The notes under the pieces were generated by a model that was not told the DNA's origin, made no database searches, and saw only the letters and a program-made list of their open reading frames with translations. A program made the position numbers and the translations under genes. Below are positions 8,756 to 17,408 of a stretch of 64,000 nucleotides of DNA, one piece after another; within the stretch, counting starts at the first letter, position 1, and every line of letters begins with the position of its first letter. This stretch comes from an uncultured Pelagibacteraceae bacterium (GTDB taxonomy: Bacteria > Pseudomonadota > Alphaproteobacteria > Pelagibacterales > Pelagibacteraceae), in assembly GCA_902594235.1 (NCBI GenBank), contig CACJLJ010000001.1, positions 310,001-374,000 on the forward strand. Reading direction: 5' to 3'.

Positions 8756-10222
8756 ATGTCAATAAAAATAAGCTTAAAAAAGAATATTAGTAATAATCAA
8801 GTTAAAAATTATGTTCTATTTTGTGATGAAAATTTAAAAATTTATGGTTTTGATAAGATTTCTATAGGCAAATATCACTCAGATATAAAAAAATTACTTA
8901 GTTTTGAAAAATTAGATAAGAAGGATTTTTTATTTTTTAACATAAATCCATTTCAAAAAATAATTTTAGTTAAATTGAAAAAGAGTCAATCATCTGTACA
9001 AAATGAAAAAATAGGTGGGAAGTTTTTTGATTATGTAAAGTCAAATTCTTTTTTAAATCTTACTTTTTTAATGAAAAATATAAAAGAGATTACAAAAAAT
9101 AAGATTTTCTTAGATGAGTTCGTCCATGGAATTAAAATAAAATCATATGAATTTAAAAAATATAAATCAAATGTAAAAAAAAATGATATTAATATTATTA
9201 TTTCAACTGATAATACATCAATATATTTTAACAAAGATAAAAGATATGACTCTTTAGTTAAGGGAATAAACTATACCAAAGATTTGGTTTCAGAGCCTGG
9301 CAATGTATTACATCCAGATGAGTATGCTAAAAGATTAAAACAATTGAAAAAATTCGGTTTAAAAGTTGTCGTGTACGACAAAGTAAAATTAAAAAAAATG
9401 GGCATGAATGCTCTCATAGGTGTGGGTCAAGGTAGTATAAGAGGCTCTTATCTTGTTACAATAGAATGGAAAGGTAAAAGTTCAAATACAAAACCTTTAG
9501 CTTTTGTTGGCAAAGGAGTTTGCTTTGATACAGGAGGTATATCATTGAAGCCAGCAAAATTTATGGAGGATATGACTTATGATATGGCAGGTTCAGCAGT
9601 TGTAGTTGGTTTAATGAAAAATTTAGCTTTAAGAAAAGCCAAAGTAAATGCAGTTGGAGTTGTTGGTTTAGTTGAGAATATGCCAGGTGGAAATGCTCAA
9701 AGACCCGGTGACATTGTAAAGTCATATAGTGGAAAAACAATTGAAATATTAAATACAGATGCCGAAGGAAGATTAGTTTTAGCAGATGCTTTATCTTTCA
9801 CTGAGAAAAAATTTAAACCAAAAATAATTGTTGATTTAGCAACATTAACAGGTGCCATAATAGTTTCTTTAGGTTCTGAATATGCGGGTCTTTTTTCAAA
9901 TGATGATAAATTATCTAATCAACTTTATGAAAGTGGTTTAAATGTAGATGAAAAAGTATGGAGGATGCCACTTAATAAAAATTACGATAAGCTTATAAAT
10001 TCTAAAAATGCTGATATGCAAAATATAAATTATGTGGGAGGAGCTGGCTCTACAACTGCTGCGCAATTTTTACAAAGATTTATTTTAAACAAAACACCAT
10101 GGGCTCATTTAGACATTGCTGGCATGGCCTTTTCAAAATATGGTGGAGCATTGAATTCTTGGGGAGCTACCGGTTTTGGAGTAAGATTACTTAATAAATT
10201 AATAGAGGATTATTATGAGTAA
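8756..10222 (+). CDS. pepA: Leucyl aminopeptidase (M17 family)
   Basis: Cytosolic dinuclear-metal aminopeptidase that removes N-terminal residues from peptides. The catalytic signature NTDAEGRLVLADAL is intact, as are the metal- and substrate-binding segment FDTGGISLKPAKFMEDMTYD and the central GKGVCFDTGG. The 488-residue length matches PepA: a divergent N-terminal domain (about 1-170) and a conserved C-terminal catalytic domain. No clear Shine-Dalgarno sequence precedes the ATG. The downstream ndk overlaps by 8 bp, so the two are coupled. In many alphaproteobacteria holC lies between pepA and ndk; no such gene is present here. Confidence 0.95.
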   Translation: MSIKISLKKNISNNQVKNYVLFCDENLKIYGFDKISIGKYHSDIKKLLSFEKLDKKDFLFFNINPFQKIILVKLKKSQSSVQNEKIGGKFFDYVKSNSFLNLTFLMKNIKEITKNKIFLDEFVHGIKIKSYEFKKYKSNVKKNDINIIISTDNTSIYFNKDKRYDSLVKGINYTKDLVSEPGNVLHPDEYAKRLKQLKKFGLKVVVYDKVKLKKMGMNALIGVGQGSIRGSYLVTIEWKGKSSNTKPLAFVGKGVCFDTGGISLKPAKFMEDMTYDMAGSAVVVGLMKNLALRKAKVNAVGVVGLVENMPGGNAQRPGDIVKSYSGKTIEILNTDAEGRLVLADALSFTEKKFKPKIIVDLATLTGAIIVSLGSEYAGLFSNDDKLSNQLYESGLNVDEKVWRMPLNKNYDKLINSKNADMQNINYVGGAGSTTAAQFLQRFILNKTPWAHLDIAGMAFSKYGGALNSWGATGFGVRLLNKLIEDYYE

Positions 10223-10625
10223 CATAGAACAAACATTGTCAATTATAAAACCAGATGCTGTAGAAAGAAACTTAGAAAATGAAATAAAGGAAAATTTCAA
10301 AAGAAATAATTTTAAAATTATTAAAGAAAAAAAAATTCAATTAGAAAAAAGTGAAGCAGAAAAATTTTATAAGGTTCATGAAACGAAACCTTTTTATAAT
10401 GATTTATGCACTTATTTATCATCTGGTCCAATAGTTGTGATGGTTCTTGAAAAAGAAGCTGCTGTAATCGAGAATAGAAAATTAATGGGTTCAACAGACC
10501 CAAAAGAAGCTGCTGATGGAACACTGCGAAAAAAATACGGTATTTCAATAGATAAAAATTCAGTTCATGGTTCAGATAGTTTAGATAATGCAAAAACTGA
10601 AATAGATTTTTTTTTTAGAGATTAG
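10215..10625 (+). CDS. ndk: Nucleoside diphosphate kinase
   Basis: Transfers the gamma-phosphate between nucleoside tri- and diphosphates through a phospho-histidine. The start TLSIIKPDAVERN and the active-site motif NSVHGSDS, with the catalytic His near residue 117, are diagnostic. MGSTDPKEAADGTLRKKYG is also typical. Length is 136 residues. It overlaps pepA by 8 bp at the 5' end and convergent purN by 11 bp at the 3' end. Confidence 0.97.
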   Translation: MSNIEQTLSIIKPDAVERNLENEIKENFKRNNFKIIKEKKIQLEKSEAEKFYKVHETKPFYNDLCTYLSSGPIVVMVLEKEAAVIENRKLMGSTDPKEAADGTLRKKYGISIDKNSVHGSDSLDNAKTEIDFFFRD

Positions 10626-11199
10626 ACGCTAATTTTTTTATAGCTTTTGGATATAAAATGTGTTCATGCTTTAAAATTCTTTTTTGTAAACTTTTGGCGT
10701 TATCATTTTTATAAATTTTGATTTTTCTTTGTAATATTATTTTACCAGAATCGAGTTTAGAATTTACAAAATGCACGGTACACCCAGAAAATTTTTCCTT
10801 ATTTAATATAGCTTTTTCATGAGTATTTAGACCTTTGTATTTTGGAAGTAAAGATGGATGAATATTTAATATTGGTCCACGGAAATTTTTGATAAAATTT
10901 TTCGAAAGAATTTTCATAAATCCAGCAAGACAGATTAAATTAATTTCCTCTTTTTTAAGAATATTCAAAATTTTATTCTCAGAATTTTTATGATTGTAAA
11001 AAGAAAAAACTTTAGTTTTAATTTTATTTTTTTTTGAATGTACTAGTCCTTGAGCTTTTTTATTATTTGATATTACAAGATTTATTTTTAAAGGTGAATT
11101 TTTTAAACGAGAAAATTTGATCAAGTTTTTTAAATTGCTTCCAGTTCCAGAGATGAATATTGCTGCTTCAAACTTTTTATTACCAATTAATCTTGCCAT
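10615..11199 (-). CDS. purN: Phosphoribosylglycinamide formyltransferase
   Basis: Transfers a formyl group from 10-formyl-tetrahydrofolate to GAR in purine synthesis. Visible signatures are the N-terminal ISGTGSNLKNL phosphate-binding loop, LICLAGFMKIL, and the catalytic region NIHPSLLPKYKGLNTHEKA, where Asn and His are active-site residues, plus GCTVHFV and DSGKIILQ. Length is 194 residues, normal. It overlaps purM by 20 bp, an arrangement (purM-purN) seen across proteobacteria and indicating translational coupling. Confidence 0.95.
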   Translation of the reverse strand: MARLIGNKKFEAAIFISGTGSNLKNLIKFSRLKNSPLKINLVISNNKKAQGLVHSKKNKIKTKVFSFYNHKNSENKILNILKKEEINLICLAGFMKILSKNFIKNFRGPILNIHPSLLPKYKGLNTHEKAILNKEKFSGCTVHFVNSKLDSGKIILQRKIKIYKNDNAKSLQKRILKHEHILYPKAIKKLASNL

Positions 11200-12205
11200 T
11201 TATTTTTACTTTTTTTGATCCAGTTGATAATCTTCCAATAATATAAGGCTTATACCCATTAGAAAAAATTTTACTCACTTTATCAAAATTTTTTGGATCA
11301 ATTATTAAACAGAATCCCACACCACAATTAAACGTTTTTAACATCTCTATGTCTGAAATATTATTTTTCTTTAACCATTTGAAAATTTGAGACGGTTTTA
11401 TTTTTTCTAAATTAATTGACGCACAAAGTTTATTTGGAATTATTCTTTTGATATTATCAGTTAATCCACCGCCAGTGATATTTGCACAACCATTAAGAAC
11501 ATTCATATTAATTAATTTTAAAATTTCTTTAACATAAATTTTTGTAGGTTTTATTAATTCTTTTTTTAAAAAAGAATTTTTTTTAATCTTAATTTTTTTT
11601 CTTTTTATCAAATTTCTTACTAAAGAGTAGCCATTTGAGTGTAGACCGCTTGAAGGTATTGCTAAAATTAAATTACCTTTTTTTAATTTACTCTTATTAA
11701 GAATTTTTTTTTGTTCTACTATCCCTACCGCAAAACCTGCGATATCAAATTTACCTTTTTCATATGTTCCAGGCATTTCTGCAGTTTCACCACCCACTAA
11801 ATCGCAATTGGCAATTTTACAACCTAGTAATATTCCTTTCATTATTGATTTAAGTTTTGGAAGGTTAATTTTATTTATTGAAATATAATCTAGAAAAAAA
11901 ATTGGTTTTGCTCCTTGAACAATTAAATCATTTACACTCATTGCCACAAGGTCAATACCAATTGTATCATATTTGTTTAACTCATTTGCTATTTCTATTT
12001 TTGTACCTACACCATCAGTGCAAGCAACTAATTTAGGATTCTTTAGTTTACTTGGAATATTTGATATAGATCCAAAACCACCAATATTGTTAAACTTGTT
12101 TTTGCCTCTTTTTTTTGATGAATTCTTACTAATGAATTTTACAAATTTATCGGCAGCATTTATATCAACACCACTTTTTTTATATGTAAACAGATTTTTA
12201 TTCAT
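11180..12205 (-). CDS. purM: Phosphoribosylformylglycinamidine cyclo-ligase
   Basis: ATP-dependent ring closure of FGAM to AIR, the first imidazole intermediate of purine synthesis. The start TYKKSGVDINAADKFV, ACTDGVGTKIEIA, GIDLVAMSVNDLIVQGA, DLVGGETAEMPG and the C-terminal NCGVGFCLI are all family hallmarks. The length is 341 residues. The start codon is only 11 bp from the divergent ATG of the DUF2066 gene, leaving no room for an independent promoter outside coding sequence. Confidence 0.96.
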   Translation of the reverse strand: MNKNLFTYKKSGVDINAADKFVKFISKNSSKKRGKNKFNNIGGFGSISNIPSKLKNPKLVACTDGVGTKIEIANELNKYDTIGIDLVAMSVNDLIVQGAKPIFFLDYISINKINLPKLKSIMKGILLGCKIANCDLVGGETAEMPGTYEKGKFDIAGFAVGIVEQKKILNKSKLKKGNLILAIPSSGLHSNGYSLVRNLIKRKKIKIKKNSFLKKELIKPTKIYVKEILKLINMNVLNGCANITGGGLTDNIKRIIPNKLCASINLEKIKPSQIFKWLKKNNISDIEMLKTFNCGVGFCLIIDPKNFDKVSKIFSNGYKPYIIGRLSTGSKKVKINGKINW

Positions 12206-12217
12206 TACTATATAGTA
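12206..12217. repeat. Palindrome TACTATATAGTA between divergent start codons
   Basis: A perfect 12-bp palindrome fills the whole gap between the purM ATG (minus) and the DUF2066 ATG (plus), its last A being the A of the plus-strand ATG. The central TATATA could serve as part of a promoter or AT-rich initiation region for both genes. A chance palindrome is possible in such AT-rich DNA. Confidence 0.45.
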
Positions 12218-13296
12218 TGATTTTTATTAAAAAAAAAAATAATTTTAAAATCTTATATATTTTTTTTATTACTCTATCTCTAAATATATTTTTTTTTTCC
12301 ACAACTAAAGTATTTTCAAAGTCATTCGATATTAATAATGTTGAAATATCAAAGCCGTTTGAGATTAACTTTGATAAAAATCAGATAATTGATGAAGGAT
12401 TTAAGAAAGCTTTCAATCAATTAGTAGGCATGGTTGTAAAATCATCAGATAAATTGAAGTTGAGAAGAGTAGGCTTGAATGAAATAAAAGGAATGATTGA
12501 GTCATTTTCAATCAAAGAAGAAAAATTTATTGACGAAATTTACCACGTAAATTTAGGCGTATCATTTAATAAAAAAAAATTTTATAATTATCTTGAAAAA
12601 AAAAATATTTTTCCAACAATACCGCAAAATCAAAAGTTTCTATTTATTCCGATTATAATAAATGAAAAAACAAAAGATTTGTTAATATTTTCAGATAATA
12701 AAATTTTTCAAAATTGGAATAAAAAAATTAATGATCATCATTTAATTGACTATATTTTACCCACAGAAGATCTTGAAGATATAAGTTTAATTAAAAGTAA
12801 GTTTAATAAAATTGAAAATTATGATTTTAAGGAGATAATTAGTAAATATTATCTAGATCATTCAATTATTGTTTTAATTTTTAAAGACGGTCAAGATTTA
12901 AGAGTTTTATCAAGAATTACAATTAAAGATAATGTTAATTTAAAAAATCAATCATTTGAAAATTTTGATCTTAATGACGATCAAGTGGTTGAAAATTTAG
13001 TTGAAGATTTGAAAGAAATATATGAAGATTTTTGGAAAAACCTTAATATTATTAATACTTCGATAAAATTTCCCTTAATTGTAAAAGTAAAAAATAAAAA
13101 TAATGATAAGATATCTATGTTTGAAGAAAATTTAAATCAATTAGATTTAATTTATGATTATTACATTTATAAACTTGATAAAGACTATACATTTTATCAT
13201 ATTATTTTTAATGGAAGTCCAGATATTTTTATAAAAAAAATGAATGAAAAAAATTTTAGTTTAGATACACAAAATAAGACTTGGGTTTTGGAATGA
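12217..13296 (+). CDS. DUF2066-type exported protein
   Basis: Protein of unknown function. A strongly hydrophobic N-terminal segment (ILYIFFITLSLNIFFF) suggests a signal peptide or membrane anchor. The following part (DEGFKKAFNQLVGMVV, then KSSDKL and VNLGVSFNKKKF) resembles DUF2066 proteins. In proteobacteria these are commonly encoded next to purM, on the opposite strand and upstream of the Hda-type DnaA relative, and the same arrangement is seen here. The 359 residues lack recognisable catalytic motifs. The stop overlaps the next gene's start (ATGA), implying coupling with the hda-like gene. Confidence 0.7.
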   Translation: MIFIKKKNNFKILYIFFITLSLNIFFFSTTKVFSKSFDINNVEISKPFEINFDKNQIIDEGFKKAFNQLVGMVVKSSDKLKLRRVGLNEIKGMIESFSIKEEKFIDEIYHVNLGVSFNKKKFYNYLEKKNIFPTIPQNQKFLFIPIIINEKTKDLLIFSDNKIFQNWNKKINDHHLIDYILPTEDLEDISLIKSKFNKIENYDFKEIISKYYLDHSIIVLIFKDGQDLRVLSRITIKDNVNLKNQSFENFDLNDDQVVENLVEDLKEIYEDFWKNLNIINTSIKFPLIVKVKNKNNDKISMFEENLNQLDLIYDYYIYKLDKDYTFYHIIFNGSPDIFIKKMNEKNFSLDTQNKTWVLE

Positions 13297-13952
13297 GAGA
13301 TACCGACCAACTAGTAATGAAACTTGAACATGAAAAAAATTTTAAATGCCACGATTTTTTTATTTCTAAATGTAACAAACATATAATTGATTTCATTTAT
13401 AAATGGCCAAAATGGGAAAAGAATTTTTTAAATATATCTGGAGAAAGTTTTTCTGGCAAGACTCATATAATTAATATTTTTTTAAAGAAATTTAATGGAG
13501 TTAAATTTGAAGCAAGTTCATTTGATAATAAAGATTTGAAACAACTCAAAATACATCAAAATGTAATATTAGAAAACTTATCAAAAAATGTTGATGAAAA
13601 TTTAATTTATACTCTCATAAATTTAATAGATAATGATAATAAATATTTGATTGTGACATCAAATGAACCGATAGTTAAGATAAATTTTAAATTGAATGAT
13701 TTGAAATCAAGATCAAGCAATTTTCTTTTACAGAATATAGAAAAGCCCGATGACGAATTAATATTCGCTTTAATATTAAAAAATTTATCTGATCGACAAA
13801 TTTCTTTAGATAAAAAACTTATTGATTATATAGTTAAAAGAATTGATAGATCGTATGGTAAAATATTTGATTTTATATATAAGATCGATGAAATTAGTTT
13901 AAAAAAAAAATCTATTAATTTGAAGATTTTAAAAGAGATTTTAGGAGCGTAA
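13293..13952 (+). CDS. hda: Hda-like DnaA-family ATPase
   Basis: Relative of DnaA domain III lacking the DNA-binding domain IV. Family members stimulate hydrolysis of DnaA-ATP after initiation, restraining replication. The ATG at 13293 overlaps the preceding stop as ATGA and is preferred over the TTG at 13281 in the track. A P-loop GESFSGKTH lies about residue 50. The position expected for Walker B reads VILENL, with Glu in place of the usual Asp, and a sensor-like IVTSN follows. Length is 219 residues. The family is clear, but function as an Hda in this organism is inferred. Confidence 0.75.
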   Translation: MRDTDQLVMKLEHEKNFKCHDFFISKCNKHIIDFIYKWPKWEKNFLNISGESFSGKTHIINIFLKKFNGVKFEASSFDNKDLKQLKIHQNVILENLSKNVDENLIYTLINLIDNDNKYLIVTSNEPIVKINFKLNDLKSRSSNFLLQNIEKPDDELIFALILKNLSDRQISLDKKLIDYIVKRIDRSYGKIFDFIYKIDEISLKKKSINLKILKEILGA

Positions 13953-15737
13953 TTGAATAAGTATAGAACTCATAATTGCAATGAATTAAGAAAGAAAGAT
14001 GTAGAAAATAAAGTTTCTCTTTCTGGATGGATAAATAAAAAACGTGATCACGGAAATATTCTGTTTATTGATTTAAGAGATAATTATGGAGTTACTCAAT
14101 GTATCATTAATAAGGAAAATTCAAATTTTACAGAATTAGAAAAAATTCAATTAGAGACTGTTTTACAAATTAATGGAAAAGTTATTGATAGAGAAAAAGA
14201 GACAATTAATAATGAAATAGATACTGGTGAGATCGAGGTATCAATCGAAAGTTTTGAGATTCTAGGGTCTTGTAAAGAATTACCAATGCCAGTATTTAGT
14301 GATCAGGAGTATTCAGAAGAAATTAGACTAAAGTATAGATTTTTAGATTTAAGAAGAAAAAAAATTCATGAAAATATTATTTTAAGATCAAAAGTAATTT
14401 CATTTATAAGAAATGAAATGAATAAACTTGGTTTTAATGAATTTCAAACACCTATATTAACATCATCAAGTCCAGAAGGAGCTAGAGATTTTTTAGTGCC
14501 AAGCAGACTCAACCCAGGAAAATTCTATGCATTACCTCAAGCACCACAACAATTTAAACAATTAATTATGGTTTCAGGTTTTGACAAATATTTTCAAATT
14601 GCACCTTGTTTTAGAGATGAAGATGCTAGAGCAGACAGAAGTCCAGGAGAATTTTATCAATTAGATTTGGAGATGTCATTTGTTGAACAAGAGGACGTAT
14701 TTAATGTACTTGAAAAATTATTGGTCAAAACATTTAAGGAATTTTCTAATAAAAAATTAATGTTCGAAAAATTCCCAAAAATTCCTTACTTTGAATCGTT
14801 ATTAAAGTATGGAAGTGATAAACCAGATTTAAGAAATCCTTTGATCATAAATGATATTACTGAAATTTTTACTAGAAGTGATGTTACTTTTGAAATATTT
14901 AAAAAATTAGTTAAAGCTGGTTCTCAAGTAAGATGTATTGTCACTAAAAATACTAAGGATAAACCTAGAAGTTTTTTTGACAATATAGATAAATGGGCAA
15001 AGGACCAAGGTGCATCTGGTTTGGCATATTTTACGATTGAAAAAGACAAAGAAATTTCTGCAAAAGGACCGGTAGGTAAATTTTTTTCTAAGGAGTCTCT
15101 TGTTGAAATAATGAAAAAAACTAATGCAAACATAGGTGATAGTATTTTTATGGCTTGTAACAAACAAAAAGATTTAGAAAAAATTTTAACCTTAGCTAGA
15201 GATAAAATCGGGAAAGATCTAGATCTTATTGATGATAATGTTTTTGCATTTTGCTGGATAGTTGATTATCCAATGTTTGAAAAAGATGAACAAACAAAAC
15301 AAATAAAATTTAGTCATAATCCTTTTTCTATGCCACAAGGAGACATTAAGAAGATAAATTACGAAAAACCTTTAGATATACTTGCATATCAATACGATAT
15401 TGTTTGCAATGGAGTAGAACTTTCTTCTGGCGCAATAAGAAATCATATTCCTGAGCTAATGTATAAACTTTTTTCAATTGCTGGTTATTCGAAAAATCAA
15501 GTGGATCAAAAATTTAGTGGTATGATTAATGCTCTAAGTTATGGTGCACCACCTCATGGAGGTATTGCGCCTGGTATTGACAGAATAGTAATGCTTTTGG
15601 CTAATGAAAAAAATATTAGAGAAGTTACAATGTTTCCAATGAATCAGAATGCCCAAGATTTAATGATGAATGCTCCATCAATGGTAGATGAAAATCAATT
15701 AAAAGAGCTAAATTTATCTGTTAAGTTAAAAAAATAA
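13953..15737 (+). CDS. aspS: Aspartyl-tRNA synthetase
   Basis: Charges tRNA-Asp with aspartate; class II synthetase. Domains in order: N-terminal OB-fold anticodon-binding region (VSLSGWINKKRDHGNILFIDLRD), catalytic core beginning with motif 2 at FRDEDARADRSPGEFYQLD, a bacterial-type GAD insertion (about residues 290-420), and motif 3 near GIAPGIDRIVMLL. Its 594 residues match bacterial-type AspRS. The start is TTG directly after the hda stop, with MNKYRTHNCNELRK as the expected N-terminus. Alphaproteobacterial AspRS is often non-discriminating where gatCAB is present; that cannot be settled here. Confidence 0.97.
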   Translation: MNKYRTHNCNELRKKDVENKVSLSGWINKKRDHGNILFIDLRDNYGVTQCIINKENSNFTELEKIQLETVLQINGKVIDREKETINNEIDTGEIEVSIESFEILGSCKELPMPVFSDQEYSEEIRLKYRFLDLRRKKIHENIILRSKVISFIRNEMNKLGFNEFQTPILTSSSPEGARDFLVPSRLNPGKFYALPQAPQQFKQLIMVSGFDKYFQIAPCFRDEDARADRSPGEFYQLDLEMSFVEQEDVFNVLEKLLVKTFKEFSNKKLMFEKFPKIPYFESLLKYGSDKPDLRNPLIINDITEIFTRSDVTFEIFKKLVKAGSQVRCIVTKNTKDKPRSFFDNIDKWAKDQGASGLAYFTIEKDKEISAKGPVGKFFSKESLVEIMKKTNANIGDSIFMACNKQKDLEKILTLARDKIGKDLDLIDDNVFAFCWIVDYPMFEKDEQTKQIKFSHNPFSMPQGDIKKINYEKPLDILAYQYDIVCNGVELSSGAIRNHIPELMYKLFSIAGYSKNQVDQKFSGMINALSYGAPPHGGIAPGIDRIVMLLANEKNIREVTMFPMNQNAQDLMMNAPSMVDENQLKELNLSVKLKK

Positions 15738-15748
15738 TTTATTTTTTT
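15728..15748. terminator. Possible A:T hairpin at the aspS/NrdJ-like convergent junction
   Basis: AAAAAAAT, a 5-nt loop AATTT, and ATTTTTTT form a perfect 8-bp A:T stem spanning both convergent stop codons. It could act as a weak bidirectional terminator, but without G:C pairs and in this base composition it may be chance. Confidence 0.3.
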
Positions 15749-16560
15749 CCTTTTAAACTTATTTTTACATCTGACAAATCTACTAAATTTTTCTTATAAT
15801 TGTTTCTTACAAAACCCTTGCTTGTAATATCTTTAACAATTTTTAATAATTGATTCTGGTCGTCAGAATTTTGTTCATCATTAACATTTTCATTAGATCC
15901 TATAGATGGAGTGTGAGCCAGATCTTCTCTATTCTGATATGAAATAGCTAATTCTCTAAATATATAATCTAATATAGAAGAGGCACTCAATATTCTATCA
16001 TTTCCAATAACTTTACCTGATGGCTCAAATTTAGTTCCTACAAAAGCATTAATAAACTCATCTAGAGGAACGCCGTATTGTAACCCTAGTGAAACTGCAA
16101 TTGCAAAGTTGTTCATCAATGCTTTGACTAGCTCTCCCTCTTTGCTTGTGTCGATAAAAATCTCTCCAATTTTTCCATCCTCGTATTCTCCTGTATGTAA
16201 ATATACTTTATGATCTCCAATGGTAGCTTTTTGTATGTAACCTTTTCTTCTATCGGGCATACTAAATCTTTTCCCAGAAAAATCAGAATTTTTATTATTG
16301 GTTTTCAAGATATTTTCGAAGGTTTTTTGAGAAGTTTTATTATTTTCTAAAACTAGATCTATTTTTTTATCATTATAAATTTTCTTGTTTTTTGGATCAA
16401 GACTTTTTGTTTTTCTGTTATCTAATTTGACATCAATTATCTCAAATTTTCCATCATCTCTTTTTTCAAGATTTTTTAAGTCATTTTCATTAATGTTTTC
16501 TAAATAATGATTTACCTTAAAAGTACAAGTATAATAAGTTTCAACTAAATATTTTGCCAT
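15739..16560 (-). CDS. Stand-alone NrdJ C-terminal-like (TSCPD-type) protein
   Basis: From about residue 95 onward the protein closely matches the C-terminal portion of B12-dependent class II ribonucleotide reductase: [58 protein letters not shown], then [14 protein letters not shown] and DLAHTPS. It lacks the alpha/beta-barrel catalytic domain and the thiyl-radical cysteine region, and has only one Cys (YYTCTF), so no CxxC redox pair. The N-terminal 50 residues ([17 protein letters not shown]) form a separate module. It therefore cannot be a reductase alone; it may be an accessory or regulatory nucleotide-binding protein. The 273-residue ORF is intact with normal codon style, so I do not read it as a decayed fragment. 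Confidence 0.75.
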   Translation of the reverse strand: MAKYLVETYYTCTFKVNHYLENINENDLKNLEKRDDGKFEIIDVKLDNRKTKSLDPKNKKIYNDKKIDLVLENNKTSQKTFENILKTNNKNSDFSGKRFSMPDRRKGYIQKATIGDHKVYLHTGEYEDGKIGEIFIDTSKEGELVKALMNNFAIAVSLGLQYGVPLDEFINAFVGTKFEPSGKVIGNDRILSASSILDYIFRELAISYQNREDLAHTPSIGSNENVNDEQNSDDQNQLLKIVKDITSKGFVRNNYKKNLVDLSDVKISLKGKK

Positions 16561-16675
16561 ATAACCCCAGTTATTAAATTTAATTTGAATATTGATTCAT
16601 TTAATTTATATACAAAATCAAACTTTAGTCTAATTTAATTTATACAATTTTGAATTGAAATATTAAAAATTTTTT

Positions 16676-17038
16676 ATGTTGACTTTATTTAAGAAAATTT
16701 TTGTTTGGTGGAATCAAGATACAATTGGAACAAAAATAAAAACTATTTTTTTTGGTAAGTTTGTTGGAAAAGATTCTTTTGGAAATAAATATTATGAAAA
16801 TAAAAAAGGGGAAAGATGGATAATTTACAAAGATGAAATTGATGCTTCAAAAATTCCAGTCGAATGGTACTCATGGATGCATCATACTCCAAATAAGATT
16901 GAAAAAAAACATGAGCTAGAAAAATATAAGTGGCAAAAACCTCACAAACCTAACATGACAGGTACTGAGCAAGCTTATTATCCAAATAAAAATAAAAAAG
17001 ATGTTGTTGAAAAAAAATATAAGACTTGGAAAAACTAA
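16676..17038 (+). CDS. NADH:ubiquinone oxidoreductase accessory subunit (NDUFA12/B17.2 type)
   Basis: Small accessory subunit of respiratory complex I, a family shared by alphaproteobacteria and mitochondria. Hallmarks are the N-terminal WWNQDTIGTKIKT, VGKDSFGNKYYENKKGERWI, and the signature IPVEWYSWMHHTPNK. Its 120 residues are typical. No Shine-Dalgarno sequence is visible. The following DUF2155 gene overlaps by 38 bp, an arrangement conserved in alphaproteobacteria. The 115-bp gap to the divergent NrdJ-like gene is very AT-rich and should hold both promoters. Confidence 0.92.
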   Translation: MLTLFKKIFVWWNQDTIGTKIKTIFFGKFVGKDSFGNKYYENKKGERWIIYKDEIDASKIPVEWYSWMHHTPNKIEKKHELEKYKWQKPHKPNMTGTEQAYYPNKNKKDVVEKKYKTWKN

Positions 17039-17408
17039 ATATAATTTTTATTTATTAGTGTTTTTTAGTATTCTTATTTCAATTACTAGTTCATATTCTT
17101 CTGAGGATTTAAGTAAAAATTATACTAATATTAAAGTTTTAGATAAAATAAGTTCTAAAAATATATTAGTTAAATTAAAAAATGGGCAAGAAACAATATA
17201 TAAAGACTTATCTATAAAAAGTATGAAATGTAGAAACTCAAAATTTGATGATAACCCAGAAATTACAGCCTATATTCAAGTAAAAGATTTAACTAATAAA
17301 AATAAAGATGATGTTTTTGTTTTTAATGGATGGATGTTTTCTTCAAGCCCTTCAATAGCTCCATTTGATCATCCAGTTTATGATATTTGGCTTGTTGGTT
17401 GTTATTAA
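17001..17408 (+). CDS. DUF2155 exported protein
   Basis: Uncharacterised alphaproteobacterial family, normally found right after the NDUFA12-type gene as here. The N-terminal hydrophobic segment (FYLLVFFSILISITSSYSS) looks like a signal peptide. The conserved core includes NGQETIYKDLSIKSMKCRNS and the C-terminal GWMFSSSPSIAPFDHPVYDI ending in VGCY. The two Cys, in the core and near the C-terminus, could form a disulfide outside the cytoplasm. The annotated ATG lies inside the upstream gene; a start a few codons later is possible. The stop overlaps convergent accC by 4 bp. Confidence 0.85.
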   Translation: MLLKKNIRLGKTKYNFYLLVFFSILISITSSYSSEDLSKNYTNIKVLDKISSKNILVKLKNGQETIYKDLSIKSMKCRNSKFDDNPEITAYIQVKDLTNKNKDDVFVFNGWMFSSSPSIAPFDHPVYDIWLVGCY

